14,420 nucleotides of DNA from Acanthamoeba sp. SK_2022b (GCA_027943245.1 JANDJZ010000112.1:1-14420), one strand, 5' to 3'. Shown: positions 1 through 9,556, counted from the stretch's first letter. Notes: generated by a model from the letters alone, not told the origin. Numbers and translations are program-made.

Positions 1-49
1 AAGGAGGGGATTGCTGGAGGGGGGGAGGGAGGATGCGCGCCGGTGGTAC

Positions 50-883
50 CTCTGAGCTGTCCCCAGATGATGAGCAACGAGTAGGTGAGCACGACAGCCA
101 TCGGCCCCCAGAAGTCAGGGTTCGACAAGAGGACCTGCCCCCCCCCCCGCCCAGCACGAACGATTCACGTCAGAGGCCGAACAGCAACGCACGCACACCA
201 TAAGCAGGTGTGGGGAGGGGGGAGGGCGACGTTACGGAGCGGTCGAACTTGAAGGGCAGCAGCACGCATCTGATCTTGTACAGAATCTCGGCCGGGTTGA
301 TGTCCAGCTCCTCGCTAGGGTGTGCCATCATGGGATCAGCGGAAGCGCGAGTGAAGTGGAGAGCGTGTGAGGGAAGCCGTGGAGTGCAGGCTAAACGCGT
401 GCGCGCGAAAGCCGAGTGGTGATGGTGATAGAGAAGAGGCTAATGCGAGGTGGTTGGCGTGTGGTGTGGTGTGGAAGAGGTTGGCGTGTGGTGTTGGCGT
501 GTGGTGTGTGTGGAAGAGTACAGGAGCGGCAGCTGCGAGTCGGGGTCCTCTTCAGCTTCCTCGTGCTCGAGCAACCAGCCGAAGCCCTTCGAGTTCAGGT
601 ACTGCTTCGCCCCAAACATTGAAGAGCCTATCCCATGGAGACGGAGATGGAAGCATTTTGTTGGCATTCTTCAAAGAAATTGGGAGAAGGAAGGAAATGG
701 AATGTAAAATGTAGTGGGGAGGTGAAATGAAGATGGCACACCATCGTTGTTTTGGAAGGGGTCAGTGGAGGCGATTTGTCCCGAATCTACGTCCTCATTC
801 TGTGGGTAGTTGGAAGGGATGGCAATGAACGCCAATTGTTCATTTCCTGCTCCCTGAACCGCCGAGCCTTGGGCGCCACTCAT
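50..883 (-). CDS. YIPF4-like Yip1-domain Golgi membrane protein (5' part, four exons, runs off the window)
   Basis: Spliced on the minus strand from ATG 883-881: exons 883-742, 627-522, 314-236 and 134-50, all with GT..AG introns and matching phases (1, 2, 0), giving about 137 residues. The product opens with a hydrophilic Gln/Asn/Asp-rich tail. It then carries the run KGFGWLLEHEE, PLLEELDI, YKIRCVLLP and NPDFWGPMAVVL, which match in order the conserved segment of vertebrate YIPF4 just before and into its first membrane helix (seen in sequence, compared from memory). Yip1-family proteins are multi-spanning ER/Golgi membrane proteins that bind Rab GTPases; human YIPF4 is about 244 residues, so roughly the last 100 residues and most helices lie beyond position 1. 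A donor at 49-48 shows that the gene continues. Exon 1 lies 119 bases from the divergent deacylase gene. Family assignment is firm; the exact paralogue is an inference. Confidence 0.87.
450..520. repeat. GTGTGGTGTGG-type minisatellite inside YIPF4-like intron 2
   Basis: The stretch repeats a unit built on ttggcgtgtggtg three times, with a tggaagag tail after the first and third copies. It lies wholly inside the intron between exons 522-627 and 236-314, next to the 5' splice site at 521-520. It explains several spurious open frames on both strands. No coding role is seen. Confidence 0.7.
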
Positions 884-1002
884 CGTGTGTGCGAATTCTG
901 TTTCTTTTATGGGGTTTGCTTTTTTATCTTTTTTGTTTGGGTTTTTCTATTTCTTATCACTGTTAATTCTTATATTATGCATTTTTCAATAAAGGATAGT
1001 AC
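884..1002. promoter_or_regulatory. Short divergent intergenic region between the YIPF4-like and deacylase genes
   Basis: Only 119 bases separate the two start codons, so both promoters must lie here or overlap the 5' ends of the genes. The sequence is strikingly AT-rich compared with its surroundings: T-tracts around 918-940 and AT-rich runs such as tatattatgc (971-980) and caataaagg (987-995). No certain TATA element or initiator can be assigned. Confidence 0.5.
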
Positions 1003-1879
1003 ATGGACAGTGTGCACGAGGGGGCGAGTTTGCGGGTGGTGGTGCAGCGCGTAAGGCGGGCCAGACTGATGCTCTCGGTGCAGTTGCACTCAACACCGCC
1101 GAAGCACGGGTTTTTGGCCGTCTTACCATCCTCCGGAGTGGTTTTTTTGGGGGGGGGGGGGAGTGCAGGAAGAGCAGGATGAGTGGGCCGAGGTTGGTCG
1201 TGGACTGGCCTATCTAGTTTGTTTCGTGCGCACAGCCGCTGGCGCACCGCCACTTGACCTACGGCGCACAGGTACCACTGGGTCTCTGACGTATCATGAA
1301 AGAGGATGATAGTGGGCTGACCCCGCCCTCTCCGGCACCACGACCGTCGGTGCGCACTGGTTGGCGATGATTGGTGACGGCACACCAGCCAAGACACTCC
1401 TGAGGGCCAAGACCGACGCCAGTCCCGAAGGACGACCAGCTTCCGTACTCGACACGTGTGGCGATGTGCTGGTGATACCCCAGGCGTCACTGGCCGGCAA
1501 GCTGAAGGGCAACACGCCGCAGTACCGTGAACCAATCCACGCAACTAGACCAATTGGGGCCTGCTGGGGCTTGGCGGTCATACGTTCATCGCTCTCCTGC
1601 GCGAGGAGGCCGCCGCTGCGGGTAAGACCATGACCATCAAAGCCGGCGTGTACGGTGCGTGTCCCCTCGTCATGACCTCTCCACGTGGTGTACTGTAAAG
1701 AGATTGGTTGGCCACGAGCGGAGAAACGTGGCCAGTCTTCATAAATAGAAAAACTATTCGTTCGCGCAGCGACCGTGGTTAATTCTGTTCCTCATGCATG
1801 GATCGGTGTGCCTCCAGGCAACCGGCAAGCCCTGATCACGGAGAGCGATGGCCCGTTTACCCATTTGTTTGAGTTTTAA
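1003..1879 (+). CDS. DTD2/ATD-like D-aminoacyl-tRNA deacylase (intron-containing, apparent frameshift)
   Basis: Exons inferred: 1003-1119 (VVVQRVRRARLML), 1169-1225 (EVGRGLAYLVCF), 1313-1654 (VLDTCGDVLVIPQASLAGKL, then KGNTPQY) and 1818-1879 (GNRQALITESDGPFTHLFEF, stop TAA 1877-1879). These blocks match in order human DTD2/ATD, about 168 residues, which hydrolyses wrongly charged aminoacyl-tRNA. They include the PQAT-type motif and the C-terminal Gly-Pro motif that forms the chiral-proofreading pocket. Splice phases agree for introns 1120-1168, 1226-1312 and 1655-1817. The problem lies in exon 3: the frame carrying KGNTPQY runs on to REPIHATRP, but the following conserved part (GGHTFIALLREEAAAAGK, then VYG) is in another frame. 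No intron of suitable length and phase bridges them. Either the gene is a young pseudogene or one base is wrong between about 1527 and 1572. Intron 1 is the least certain junction; a shorter alternative starts near 1138. Confidence 0.72.
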
Positions 1880-2208
1880 GCTTGACACCCGTTAATGACC
1901 AACACAGGACACGTGTGGGCTCCGGTATCAAAGATGTGCGTCAAGGTGGTCGCGTTACCGCGGCGGGTAAAAAGCCATTCCATCCAAACTGAGTTCAATA
2001 CAACGCGGTTGTACCTCTAGCACGTCACACTCTCGCGGTGGACTTGACCCAATGTTGCCACCACTCGTTGCACACTAAACACTCCATCCTCGTGGAATCG
2101 CCTCGCTGGAACGCGACACGGTCGCGCCGAGACACCGACACGCCACACATAAGAGTCTCGTTCTTCTGCCCTCCGACCATTGTACTTTACACCCCACCCA
2201 CCACCAAC
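1880..2208. other. Intergenic region upstream of the receptor gene
   Basis: This 329-base stretch follows the deacylase stop and ends at the receptor start codon. No coding segment with family similarity was seen on either strand. It should hold the receptor promoter and 5' UTR; the last 60 bases are pyrimidine- and CAC-rich (acaccccacccaccaccaac directly before ATG). An AT-rich cacataaga at 2144-2152 is a weak TATA-like candidate only. Confidence 0.5.
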
Positions 2209-5200
2209 ATGTCGCCCGCCAGCCTTACTGCGGTGGCCGTACTTCTCTTCTTGCTCCACTCCGGAGGTACCTAGCACGCGCCAACCCTAGACCTATCCCC
2301 TCTAGGTTTTGGATGAGAAGCTTGGCCTCACGGCAGTGAGTGTTCTCCGTCTTGCTCTCTGCAAGAAGCTGCGCTCAGTGTTCAGCTGTACGGCGCCGGT
2401 ACGGGCAATCCTCAGCAGGTGTTCGACGCGTGGACCAAGACCTACCTTTACGTTCGCGACGACGTTGGGTACACATACGACACCTCTTCTTCTCTCCGGA
2501 GTGAAACCTAGGGGACGCGCTTTGAGGTCGTGCTTCATTTGGCTCAAGATCTAAACTTGATGCTTTTCCCAACGTGTCCAGCATCTTCTACTCCGGTTCC
2601 ACCACTGAGGCGGGGCTCGCCGCCTACAACCGCGAAGATGTGGTTCGTGCCCTTTCCTTCCGTTCCACAAGGCCGAACGGAAATCTCCATAAATAATATC
2701 CCCGATAATTAATGCTGTGCAACAGGACTTTGTGGGCACAGACCGAGGTATATCAGCCATCGATTCGAGCGCCTATGACAACCTGCTCCAATTCCCGCTC
2801 TTCGGCCAGGCCATGGTGGTCACCTACAACCTTCCCACTCTCAGCGCCACTGACCGCATCGTACGCCCCCCTGTTCCGTTCCGTCTTGAGAGCTAGATGG
2901 GAGGGGTCGTGTGCACGACTCTCACGTGCGCTTGCCTGTGCCGTGCACGGCAACGATAGGTGCTCGACCGGGATGTGCTGGGCGCCATCTGGGCGGGTGA
3001 CATCACCATGTGGAACGACCAGCGCATCAAGGACCTCAACACGCCGGCCCTTGCCGCCAAGCTGCCTGCCGCCAACATCGTCCTGGGTTACAACGTCAAC
3101 ACTCAGCTCTCGCTTGTCGCCGTGCTCAAGGCGGCCCTGTCAAGCTTCAGCGAGAGCTTCCGCACGGCCCTTGCTGCCGCCAACGGCTCACTCGCTCTCA
3201 TGCCGCCCGCCTTGGCCGGTCACGCCTTCGAGGCCGGACCCAAGGGCAGCGATCGCGTTGCGTGGGTGAAGGCACGTGAACCTCTTGTGCTCATTCAAAG
3301 TGTGGACATGAATCTGACAATTTTTCACACATATTCAGAACACGACGAACGGGATGACTTTCGTGACCTACGTCGATTGCACGGCCAATGGCCTGCCGTG
3401 GGTCAACATGATCAACAAGGCCGGCCAGCACGTGGAGCCCGGTGTGGACTCAGTGCAAGCGGCCATGAGCCAGTTCGCGGCCAACATCAGTGCTGGCCAG
3501 CTCACCATCGACATCGTCGACGCCGGCGGCAGCGAGTCGTGGCCGCTGGCCTACCTCACCTTCCTGGCCATCAATCGCAGTGCGACGGCGCTCGACTGCA
3601 CCAACATCGCGGAGCTGCTGCGCTTCATTGCGTGGACTCTCACCAACGACGAGTACGCGCTCCCACTCACCACTGCGCAGATTGATGTCTTCAAGTGTCG
3701 CGGCCTGACAATCCCCCTCTTTCCAAAGGGCTTCGAATCTGGCGATCTCCAACGGAGTCGTGCCCATCGACGTGAGCCTGCGGAAGAACATCATCGACGT
3801 CTTCAGAAAGGTCGAGTGCAACGGTGAGCCTGCGTCAAATGCGTCGTACTTTGTCGCAACGGGCGCTCCGCTCCCGATCTACGCCGGGTGGACGGTCGGC
3901 TATTCGACCACCCAGGCCACGTTCAAGTACTTCGACTCGACGTCGCTGCAGGCCAAGCAGCAGCTGAGCACTTTCGACGTGCAGTTTGGCATGACGAGCG
4001 ATGGCCTCGAGGATGAGTGGTACACGACGATGGACGACGTGGCCCTCATGCCCGCCACGATTTACGCCATCGTACCAGGTGCTCCCCCTCCCAGCCTAGG
4101 CGCCGAGCAGCTGTTCTCTTCTCTTGGCAAACAGGGAGTATCAACAAAAAGGAGCCTCACTCCTATTAACAACAAACAAACAAACAATCACAGGCTACAA
4201 CATGCGCGAGCTGGACGGAATGGAGCTGGTGCTTGACTTTGACACCATTGCTGCCATCTATCTCGGGTACTCACCCCTTGCCACCCGCCCATCCTGCTCA
4301 TTTTAGCTTTCGCGATTTCTGCATGAACGGGCAACAACAAGGCTCACATGGCATCAACGCATGGATCCTCACACAGGAATATCACCATGTGGGACGACGA
4401 GCGCATCAAGGCCCTCAACGCGCCCGAAGTGGCCGCCGCGCTGCCCACGCAGGCCATCCGCGTGGTGGTGCAGACACTGGCGACGGCCACCACGCAGTTC
4501 TTCACCACCATGCTCAGCGCCACGGTGCCCGAGTTCGCCGCCGAGGTGGGTGCTGGATTGCTGGTGAGCTTCCCCGTGGCGTCGAGCAACACGACGGTCT
4601 TCTCCAGCGGCATCAACGACCTTGCCAACAACCTGGCAGCCACGGATTACAGCTTCGCTTTCGCCACCCAATACGACGTCGTCCTGGTGAGCTCTCCATG
4701 CTCACTTTCTCTTTCTCTCTATCGCCAGCTGCGCGACGTCGGTATCTGATCACTGTGCGTAAATTGGGCGGATCGGGGGGTGGGTGGGTGATGGAAATCA
4801 TGACAGACTCGCACGCTGGATCTGGCGAGCCTGCGGCGAAGCGATGGGACCGTGGTGCGGGCCAACTCGACGTCGATCGAGAGCGCCGTGAGCAGCTACT
4901 TTGCAGCCAATGCCGACCCGGCCTTCAACGGCATCATCCTCAGTGCGTGTCCCCCACCTCGCGCGCGCTTTCTCTGTATGGGGCTAGTGGTGGGCTAACG
5001 AGGTTGGATGTTGGGGCGGTGGTGGGAGAGTAGGCGGGGGCAGCGAGAGCTGGCCTTTGGCGACCTTCGGTTCGTTCATCTACCACAGCCGCAGAATGGA
5101 GGACTGCAGCAAGGCGCAGGTGTTGGCCTCCTTCATCTACTGGACCCAGACCAGCGCCGCCTCGCAGCAGATCGCCAATCGGTAAGTACTCACGCCCAAG

Positions 5201-8200
5201 CGTGCTACACTCGTGGCCATGTCGTTCCTCCATCATGCACGCAACTGACCAAATCGTGGCTAACCACAAATGGGGTGATGACAGGCAAGGCTTCATTCTG
5301 GCCTCGAGCGACCCCTCGCTCCAACGACGGCTGCTGAACCAGATGAAAGATTTCTCGTGCGGCGGCGTGGCGGTGAGCCAGCTGTACGGGTGCATCAACG
5401 ACGGCGAGCTGTGCTCGGGCATGGGCGCCTGCGCCAACAACGCCTGTGTGTGCGACACGGGGAGGAAGGGCCAGTACTGCGAGGAAATCGACACCAACAA
5501 CTCATCTTCGGATTCCACCCTCACCATCATCCTGGGTTCGCCTCTGTCTCCCGCACTTGCTATGCTTTGCGCAAGTCACGCCGCTAACTTTTAACGTTGG
5601 CGTGCCTACGACGCAGCAACGATCATTCCGGCGGCGCTGGTCGTGGTGGCCCTGGCTGGTCTCATCGTCCTGTTGGTGCTGATCGTCAAGCACCGGACCA
5701 ACAAGTCGGACGACTGGGAGATCAACTACGACGAACTCGAAATCGGCGAACAACTGGGCGCCGGTATGCCTGCGCCCCCCCCCCCCACACTCTGGGTTCG
5801 AATGGGCGTGAGAGTTCAAGGTCTCATTGTTGTCCCTGGCGTGTGCACAGGCGGATACGGTGAGGTGCACAAGGCCGTGTGGAAGGGCACCGAGGTAGCC
5901 GTCAAGGTCATTGCTTCGGAAAAGATCACCAAGGACATGGAGAAGAACTTCCAAGACGAGGTGTGACCTCTCCCTCCCCCTCACCACATGCTCCCACCGA
6001 CAGCGCCTCACCAACCATCTTGGCGCAAACCCAACGGAATGCAGGTGAGAGTGATGACTTCGCTGCGGCATCCGAACGTGGTGCTGTTCATGGCGGCGTC
6101 GACCAAGGCGCCCAAGATGTGCATCGTCATGGAGTACATGTCGCTCGGCTCCCTCTACGACGTGCGTCTCCCCGCCTCCCTCCTCCCGCCTCCGGTTTGC
6201 TCTTGCAACTACGATCAGCCAGTGGCGCTAACGATCAATTTGATCATTATATTCTATGTGGCGACCATCTTCATCATCATCATGTATCATGATAATTGTG
6301 GCTGGGAGGCAGTTGCTGCACAACGAGCTGATTCCAGAGATTCCGTTCGTGCTCAAGGCCAAGATGGCCTACCAGGCCTCCAAGGGCATGCACTTCCTCC
6401 ACTCGTCCGGTACACCCACCCCCACTCGCTCCTTTCATCCATCGGCATCATCATCATTGTCATCGTGGCCTGGCTGTCATGGCAGCCAGAGTGACAACAA
6501 CAACCAACAGCAACTCACACAACAATGATGCAACAATGATGGACACAGGGATCGTGCACAGGGATCTCAAGTCGCTCAACCTGCTGCTGGACTCCAAGTG
6601 GAACGTCAAGGTGAGCGACTTTGGCCTCACCAAGCTCAAGGAGGACGTGCAGCAGAAGGGCGGCAACAACAACAAGGAGATCGCGGGAAGCGTGCACTGG
6701 ACGGCGCCGGAGGTGCTCAACGAGTCGGGCGAGGTGGATCTGATCCTGGCCGACGTGTACTCGTTCGGCATCATCCTGTGGGAGCTGCTCACTCGCGAGC
6801 AGCCCTACTTTGGCATGAGGTCCAACTCCCCCCCCCCCCGCTCCCCCTGTCATCACCCAATCACGCCGCCCCCCGCTTGAAGCCCAAGCAGCCACTGACA
6901 TGACTTTTTCTCTCTGTGTCTCTCTCTTTCCACATGGGGCAGTCCGGCGGCGGTGGCGGTGGCGGTGATCCGCGACGGCATCCGGCCGCAGATGCCCGAG
7001 GCGCCGGGCTCGTGTCCGGCCGAGTACGAGGAGCTCATCACGAGCTGCTGGCACACGGACCCGGTCATCCGGCCCACGTTCCTCGAGATCATGACCCGCC
7101 TGTCGGCCATGCACGGCGACTCCACCTCTGGCGGCATTACCTCCTACACCTCCAAGACTTCGACCTCTTCCTCGGGCGACTCTGGTGGAGGCCGCGCGGC
7201 GACGGGGGCGGCGGCGGCCAAGAAGAACCTGTACGGGTCGTGGACGCTGCCGTCGACCAACGGGTCGTCGACGTCGACGGGCTCGTCGTCGTCGTCCAAC
7301 GCCTCCAAGAACCTCTCGGCCGCGCACATGGCCACGGGCGCCGTGAGGCCACCCGAGGGCGAGGTGGCCATCGTGTTCACGGACATCACGCGCGCGGCCT
7401 CGCTGTGGGAGTTCAACGCGGCGGCCATGCGCGACGCCACCATGGTGCACAACGAGACGCTGAGGGCGGCGTTGAGGCGGCACCGGGGCTACGAGGTGGT
7501 GTTCATCCGCGACCGGAACAGCGGGGAGGGCTCGTTCTGCATGGCCTTCCAGCACGCGTCGGACGCGCTGGCGTGGTGCTGCGACGTGCAGCTGGCCCTG
7601 CTGGAGGCCTCGTGGCCGGAGGCTCTGCTGGAGCACCCCGGCGCGGCCGAGGAGTGGGGCGACACCGACGATCGGTATGGCCATACCTGATGTGTCTGTG
7701 TCACACACACCACACAGATACCGACTGACCACTCGCTGGTGGTTGCTTTGGCTGTGTGTGGTGGGGGAACAGGGTGCTGTACAAGGGACTGCGAGTGAGG
7801 ATGGGAGTGCACTTGGGCATGGCCAAGGCGGTGCGCGACCCGATGACGCGGCGCGTGGAGTACATCGGGCCGGTGGTGAACGCGGCGGCGCGCATCACGG
7901 CCATGACGCACGGCGGCCAGATCGTCATGAGCCATGCCGTCCACGAGAAGCTCTCCGCCGCTCCCGCCACTGCTGGCGCCGCCGGAGGAGGGGAAGCCGC
8001 GGGCGAGCCCAAGAGCGCCGCCTCAACCGGTGCTGGTGGCGCTGCCGGAGGAGGAGCGCAGCAGGGTCGAGTGGTGTGTCTGGGCAAGTTCGAGATGCCC
8101 GACGTGCCTCAAGGTACGTCCACTGTCCCTCTCATACAGCTTGATTTCGTCATCATCGTCGACTCCGATACCCTCCCACTCATTCGCGCACTCACTGATG

Positions 8201-9353
8201 ATGACCCCAATGTACACACATGTCACACATATACACAGGAGCGAAGCTGTACGAGATGAAGGTCAAGGGCCTGGAGGGCCGTTTCTTCGGTGGCGTGACC
8301 GACAAGGATGTCGAGGGCACGTCGTCGTCGTCCGGCGGCGGCCCGTCGAGCGGCGTGTCCGACGACCGCAAGCACAAGGACAAGGAGGTTGAGCACGCCA
8401 GCTACACCAGCGGAAGCGGCGCTGCCTCGTCCGATGGGCGCGGCGAGATGCAGACAGCGGTGGGCGAGGGCATGATGTTCAAGGAGGACACGTTCCTCAC
8501 GTCGGCCAACCTGTGCCGATGGATCATCGACTTCCACGAGATCCAGGTGGGCAAGCAGGTCGGGCTGGGCTCGTACGGCGTGGTGTTCCGCGGCAAGTGG
8601 AAGGGCGTCGAGGTGGCCGTCAAGCGCTTCATCAAGCAGAAGCTCGACGAGCGGCGCATGCTCGAGTTCAGGGCCGAGATGGCCTTCCTCTCGGAGCTCC
8701 ACCACCCCAACATCGTGCTGTTCATCGGAGCGTGCGTGAAGAAGCCCAACCTGTGCATCGTGACCGAGTTCATGAAGCAGGGCAGCCTGCGCGACATCCT
8801 GGCCAACAACACGGTCAAGCTCGCGTGGAAGCAGAAGCTGCGCATGCTGCGCTCGGCGGCTCTGGGCATCAACTACCTCCACTCGCTCCATCCGGTCATC
8901 GTGCACCGCGACGTCAAGCCCTCCAACTTGTTGGTCGACGAGAACTGGAACGTGAAGGTGGCCGACTTTGGGTTCGCGCGCATCAAGGAGGAGAACGCGA
9001 CGATGACGCGGTGCGGCACGCCGTGCTGGACGGCGCCGGAGATCATCCGCGGCGAGAAGTACGACGAGCGCGCCGACGTGTTCTCGTTCGGCGTCGTCAT
9101 GTGGCAGGTGGTGACGCGCAAGGAGCCCTACGCCGGGCGCAACTTCATGGGCGTGTCGTTGGACGTGCTCGAGGGCAAGCGGCCGCAGATTCCCGGCGAC
9201 TGTCCGGCCGAGTTCCGCAAGGTGATGAAGAAGTGCTGGCACGCGTCGGCCGACAAGAGGCCCACCATGGAGCGCGTGGTGGCCTTCCTCGACAAGGAGA
9301 TCGGCGACGACGACACTGCCGGTGGCGCTCCCAGCGGCCTCAACATGGCCTAA
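2209..9353 (+). CDS. Receptor: signal peptide, two PstS-like domains, EGF, TM, TKL kinase, nucleotidyl cyclase, TKL kinase
   Basis: Twenty exons: 2209-2266, 2366-2468, 2582-2642, 2726-2860, 2960-3265, 3339-3694, 3729-4078, 4194-4266, 4377-4686, 4807-4942, 5034-5181, 5285-5535, 5617-5763, 5851-5960, 6045-6161, 6313-6409, 6549-6819, 6943-7674, 7773-8113, 8239-9353. All phases agree, giving 1738 residues. Domains: signal peptide 1-21; PstS-like domain 1 about 22-340 (DFVGTD at 75, GDITMW at 132-137, GGSESW ending at W289); PstS-like domain 2 about 341-700 (GNITMW ending at W486, GGSESW 631-636); EGF-like Cys 715, 722, 728, 733, 735, 744; membrane helix about 760-787; kinase 1 about 803-1068 (Lys830, HRDLKSLN with Asp925, DFG Asp943); Ser/Gly/Thr linker; class III cyclase about 1148-1390 (FTDI Asp1157, VNAAAR Asn1290/Arg1294); kinase 2 about 1469-1721 (Lys1496, HRDVKPSN Asp1592, DFG Asp1610). 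It is probably a plasma-membrane sensor that signals by phosphorylation and cAMP or cGMP. Least certain are the exon 2/3 junction and the 34-base intron 3695-3728. Ligand and nucleotide preference are unknown. Confidence 0.9.
2366..5530 (+). other. Ectodomain: tandem PstS-like binding domains and EGF-like domain of the receptor
   Basis: Two homologous segments share GDITMWNDQRIKDLN / GNITMWDDERIKALN (about 3000-3045 and 4377-4420) and GGSESWPLA in both (about 3525-3550 and 5036-5065). These correspond to the motifs around the hinge and second lobe of bacterial PstS-type phosphate-binding proteins. Domain 1 also shows the N-terminal lobe signature GSTTEAGLAAY followed by DFVGTD. The EGF-like domain in exon 12 has six cysteines ending in the classical CVCDTGRKGQYC (C-x-C...G-x-x-G-x-x-C) and abuts the membrane helix. 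Family recognition is strong; phosphate itself as ligand is inference. Confidence 0.85.
7350..8300 (+). other. Class III nucleotidyl cyclase domain between two kinases
   Basis: The domain starts at EGEVAIVFTDITRAASLWE and contains RHRGYEVVF, GLRVRMGVHLG, EYIGPVVNAAARI and GGQIVMS, all in the usual cyclase order. The first metal-binding Asp (FTDI) and the transition-state Asn/Arg pair (VNAAAR) are present. The second metal site, usually GD within a GYEVKT-x-GDxF stretch, reads IRDRNSGEGSF instead: several extra residues, and Glu1205 where Asp is expected. An Ala/Gly-rich insert (about 7960-8070) lies before the C-terminal KFEMPDVPQG strand. The protein continues into KLYEMKVKGLEGRFF, typical of the cyclase end. 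Confidence 0.85.
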
Positions 9354-9481
9354 AAACGTGGCGTATTCAACATTGTAGTTCAGTGTATTAGTGCGAAAGA
9401 GTAACTCATGTCTTCCTCTCACGCCCCACCCTTAAAGCGAGTGGCCCTTACCGCCACGTCGCTGTGAGCACTGTGGCGCAG

Positions 9482-9510
9482 GCCTCGAGGTGTAACCTTC
9501 ACCTCGAGGC
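9482..9510. repeat. Perfect 11-bp inverted repeat (hairpin)
   Basis: gcctcgaggtg and cacctcgaggc are exact reverse complements separated by taacctt, so the transcript could form an 11-bp GC-rich stem with a 7-base loop. The palindrome actatagt (9521-9528) and a second hairpin at 9541-9556 follow closely. It could be a 3'-end RNA structure, part of an unrecognised ncRNA, or a protein-binding palindrome. Confidence 0.75.
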
Positions 9511-9540
9511 TATAAGCGGCACTATAGTAATGTGTCTCGT

Positions 9541-9556
9541 ATCCTCACAGGAGGAT
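9541..9556. repeat. 6-bp inverted repeat with 4-base loop
   Basis: atcctc acag gaggat forms a perfect 6-bp stem 30 bases after the larger hairpin. On its own it is weak; as part of the cluster it may matter. Confidence 0.5.

Noticed and set aside
975..1544. 189-residue open frame on the minus strand
   Set aside because: It lies opposite the deacylase exons, whose plus-strand translations match DTD2/ATD in several ordered blocks; the minus frame has no recognisable motif.
5790..5815. gggttcgaat in receptor intron 13 as a tRNA B-box
   Set aside because: No matching A-box, acceptor stem or cloverleaf around it; it is ordinary intron sequence.
6515..7732. 405-residue open frame on the minus strand
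   Set aside because: It lies antisense to receptor exons 17 and 18, is extremely Arg/His/Gly/Val-rich and has no family similarity. It is a by-product of the high GC content of the third codon positions on the plus strand.
8402..8872. Other open frames inside the receptor gene in alternative frames, both strands
   Set aside because: Out-of-frame translations of real exons with biased composition and no motifs.
8223..9422. 399-residue open frame on the minus strand
   Set aside because: Exactly antisense to the second kinase exon, with His/Leu/Val/Ala-biased composition; the plus strand has every kinase motif.
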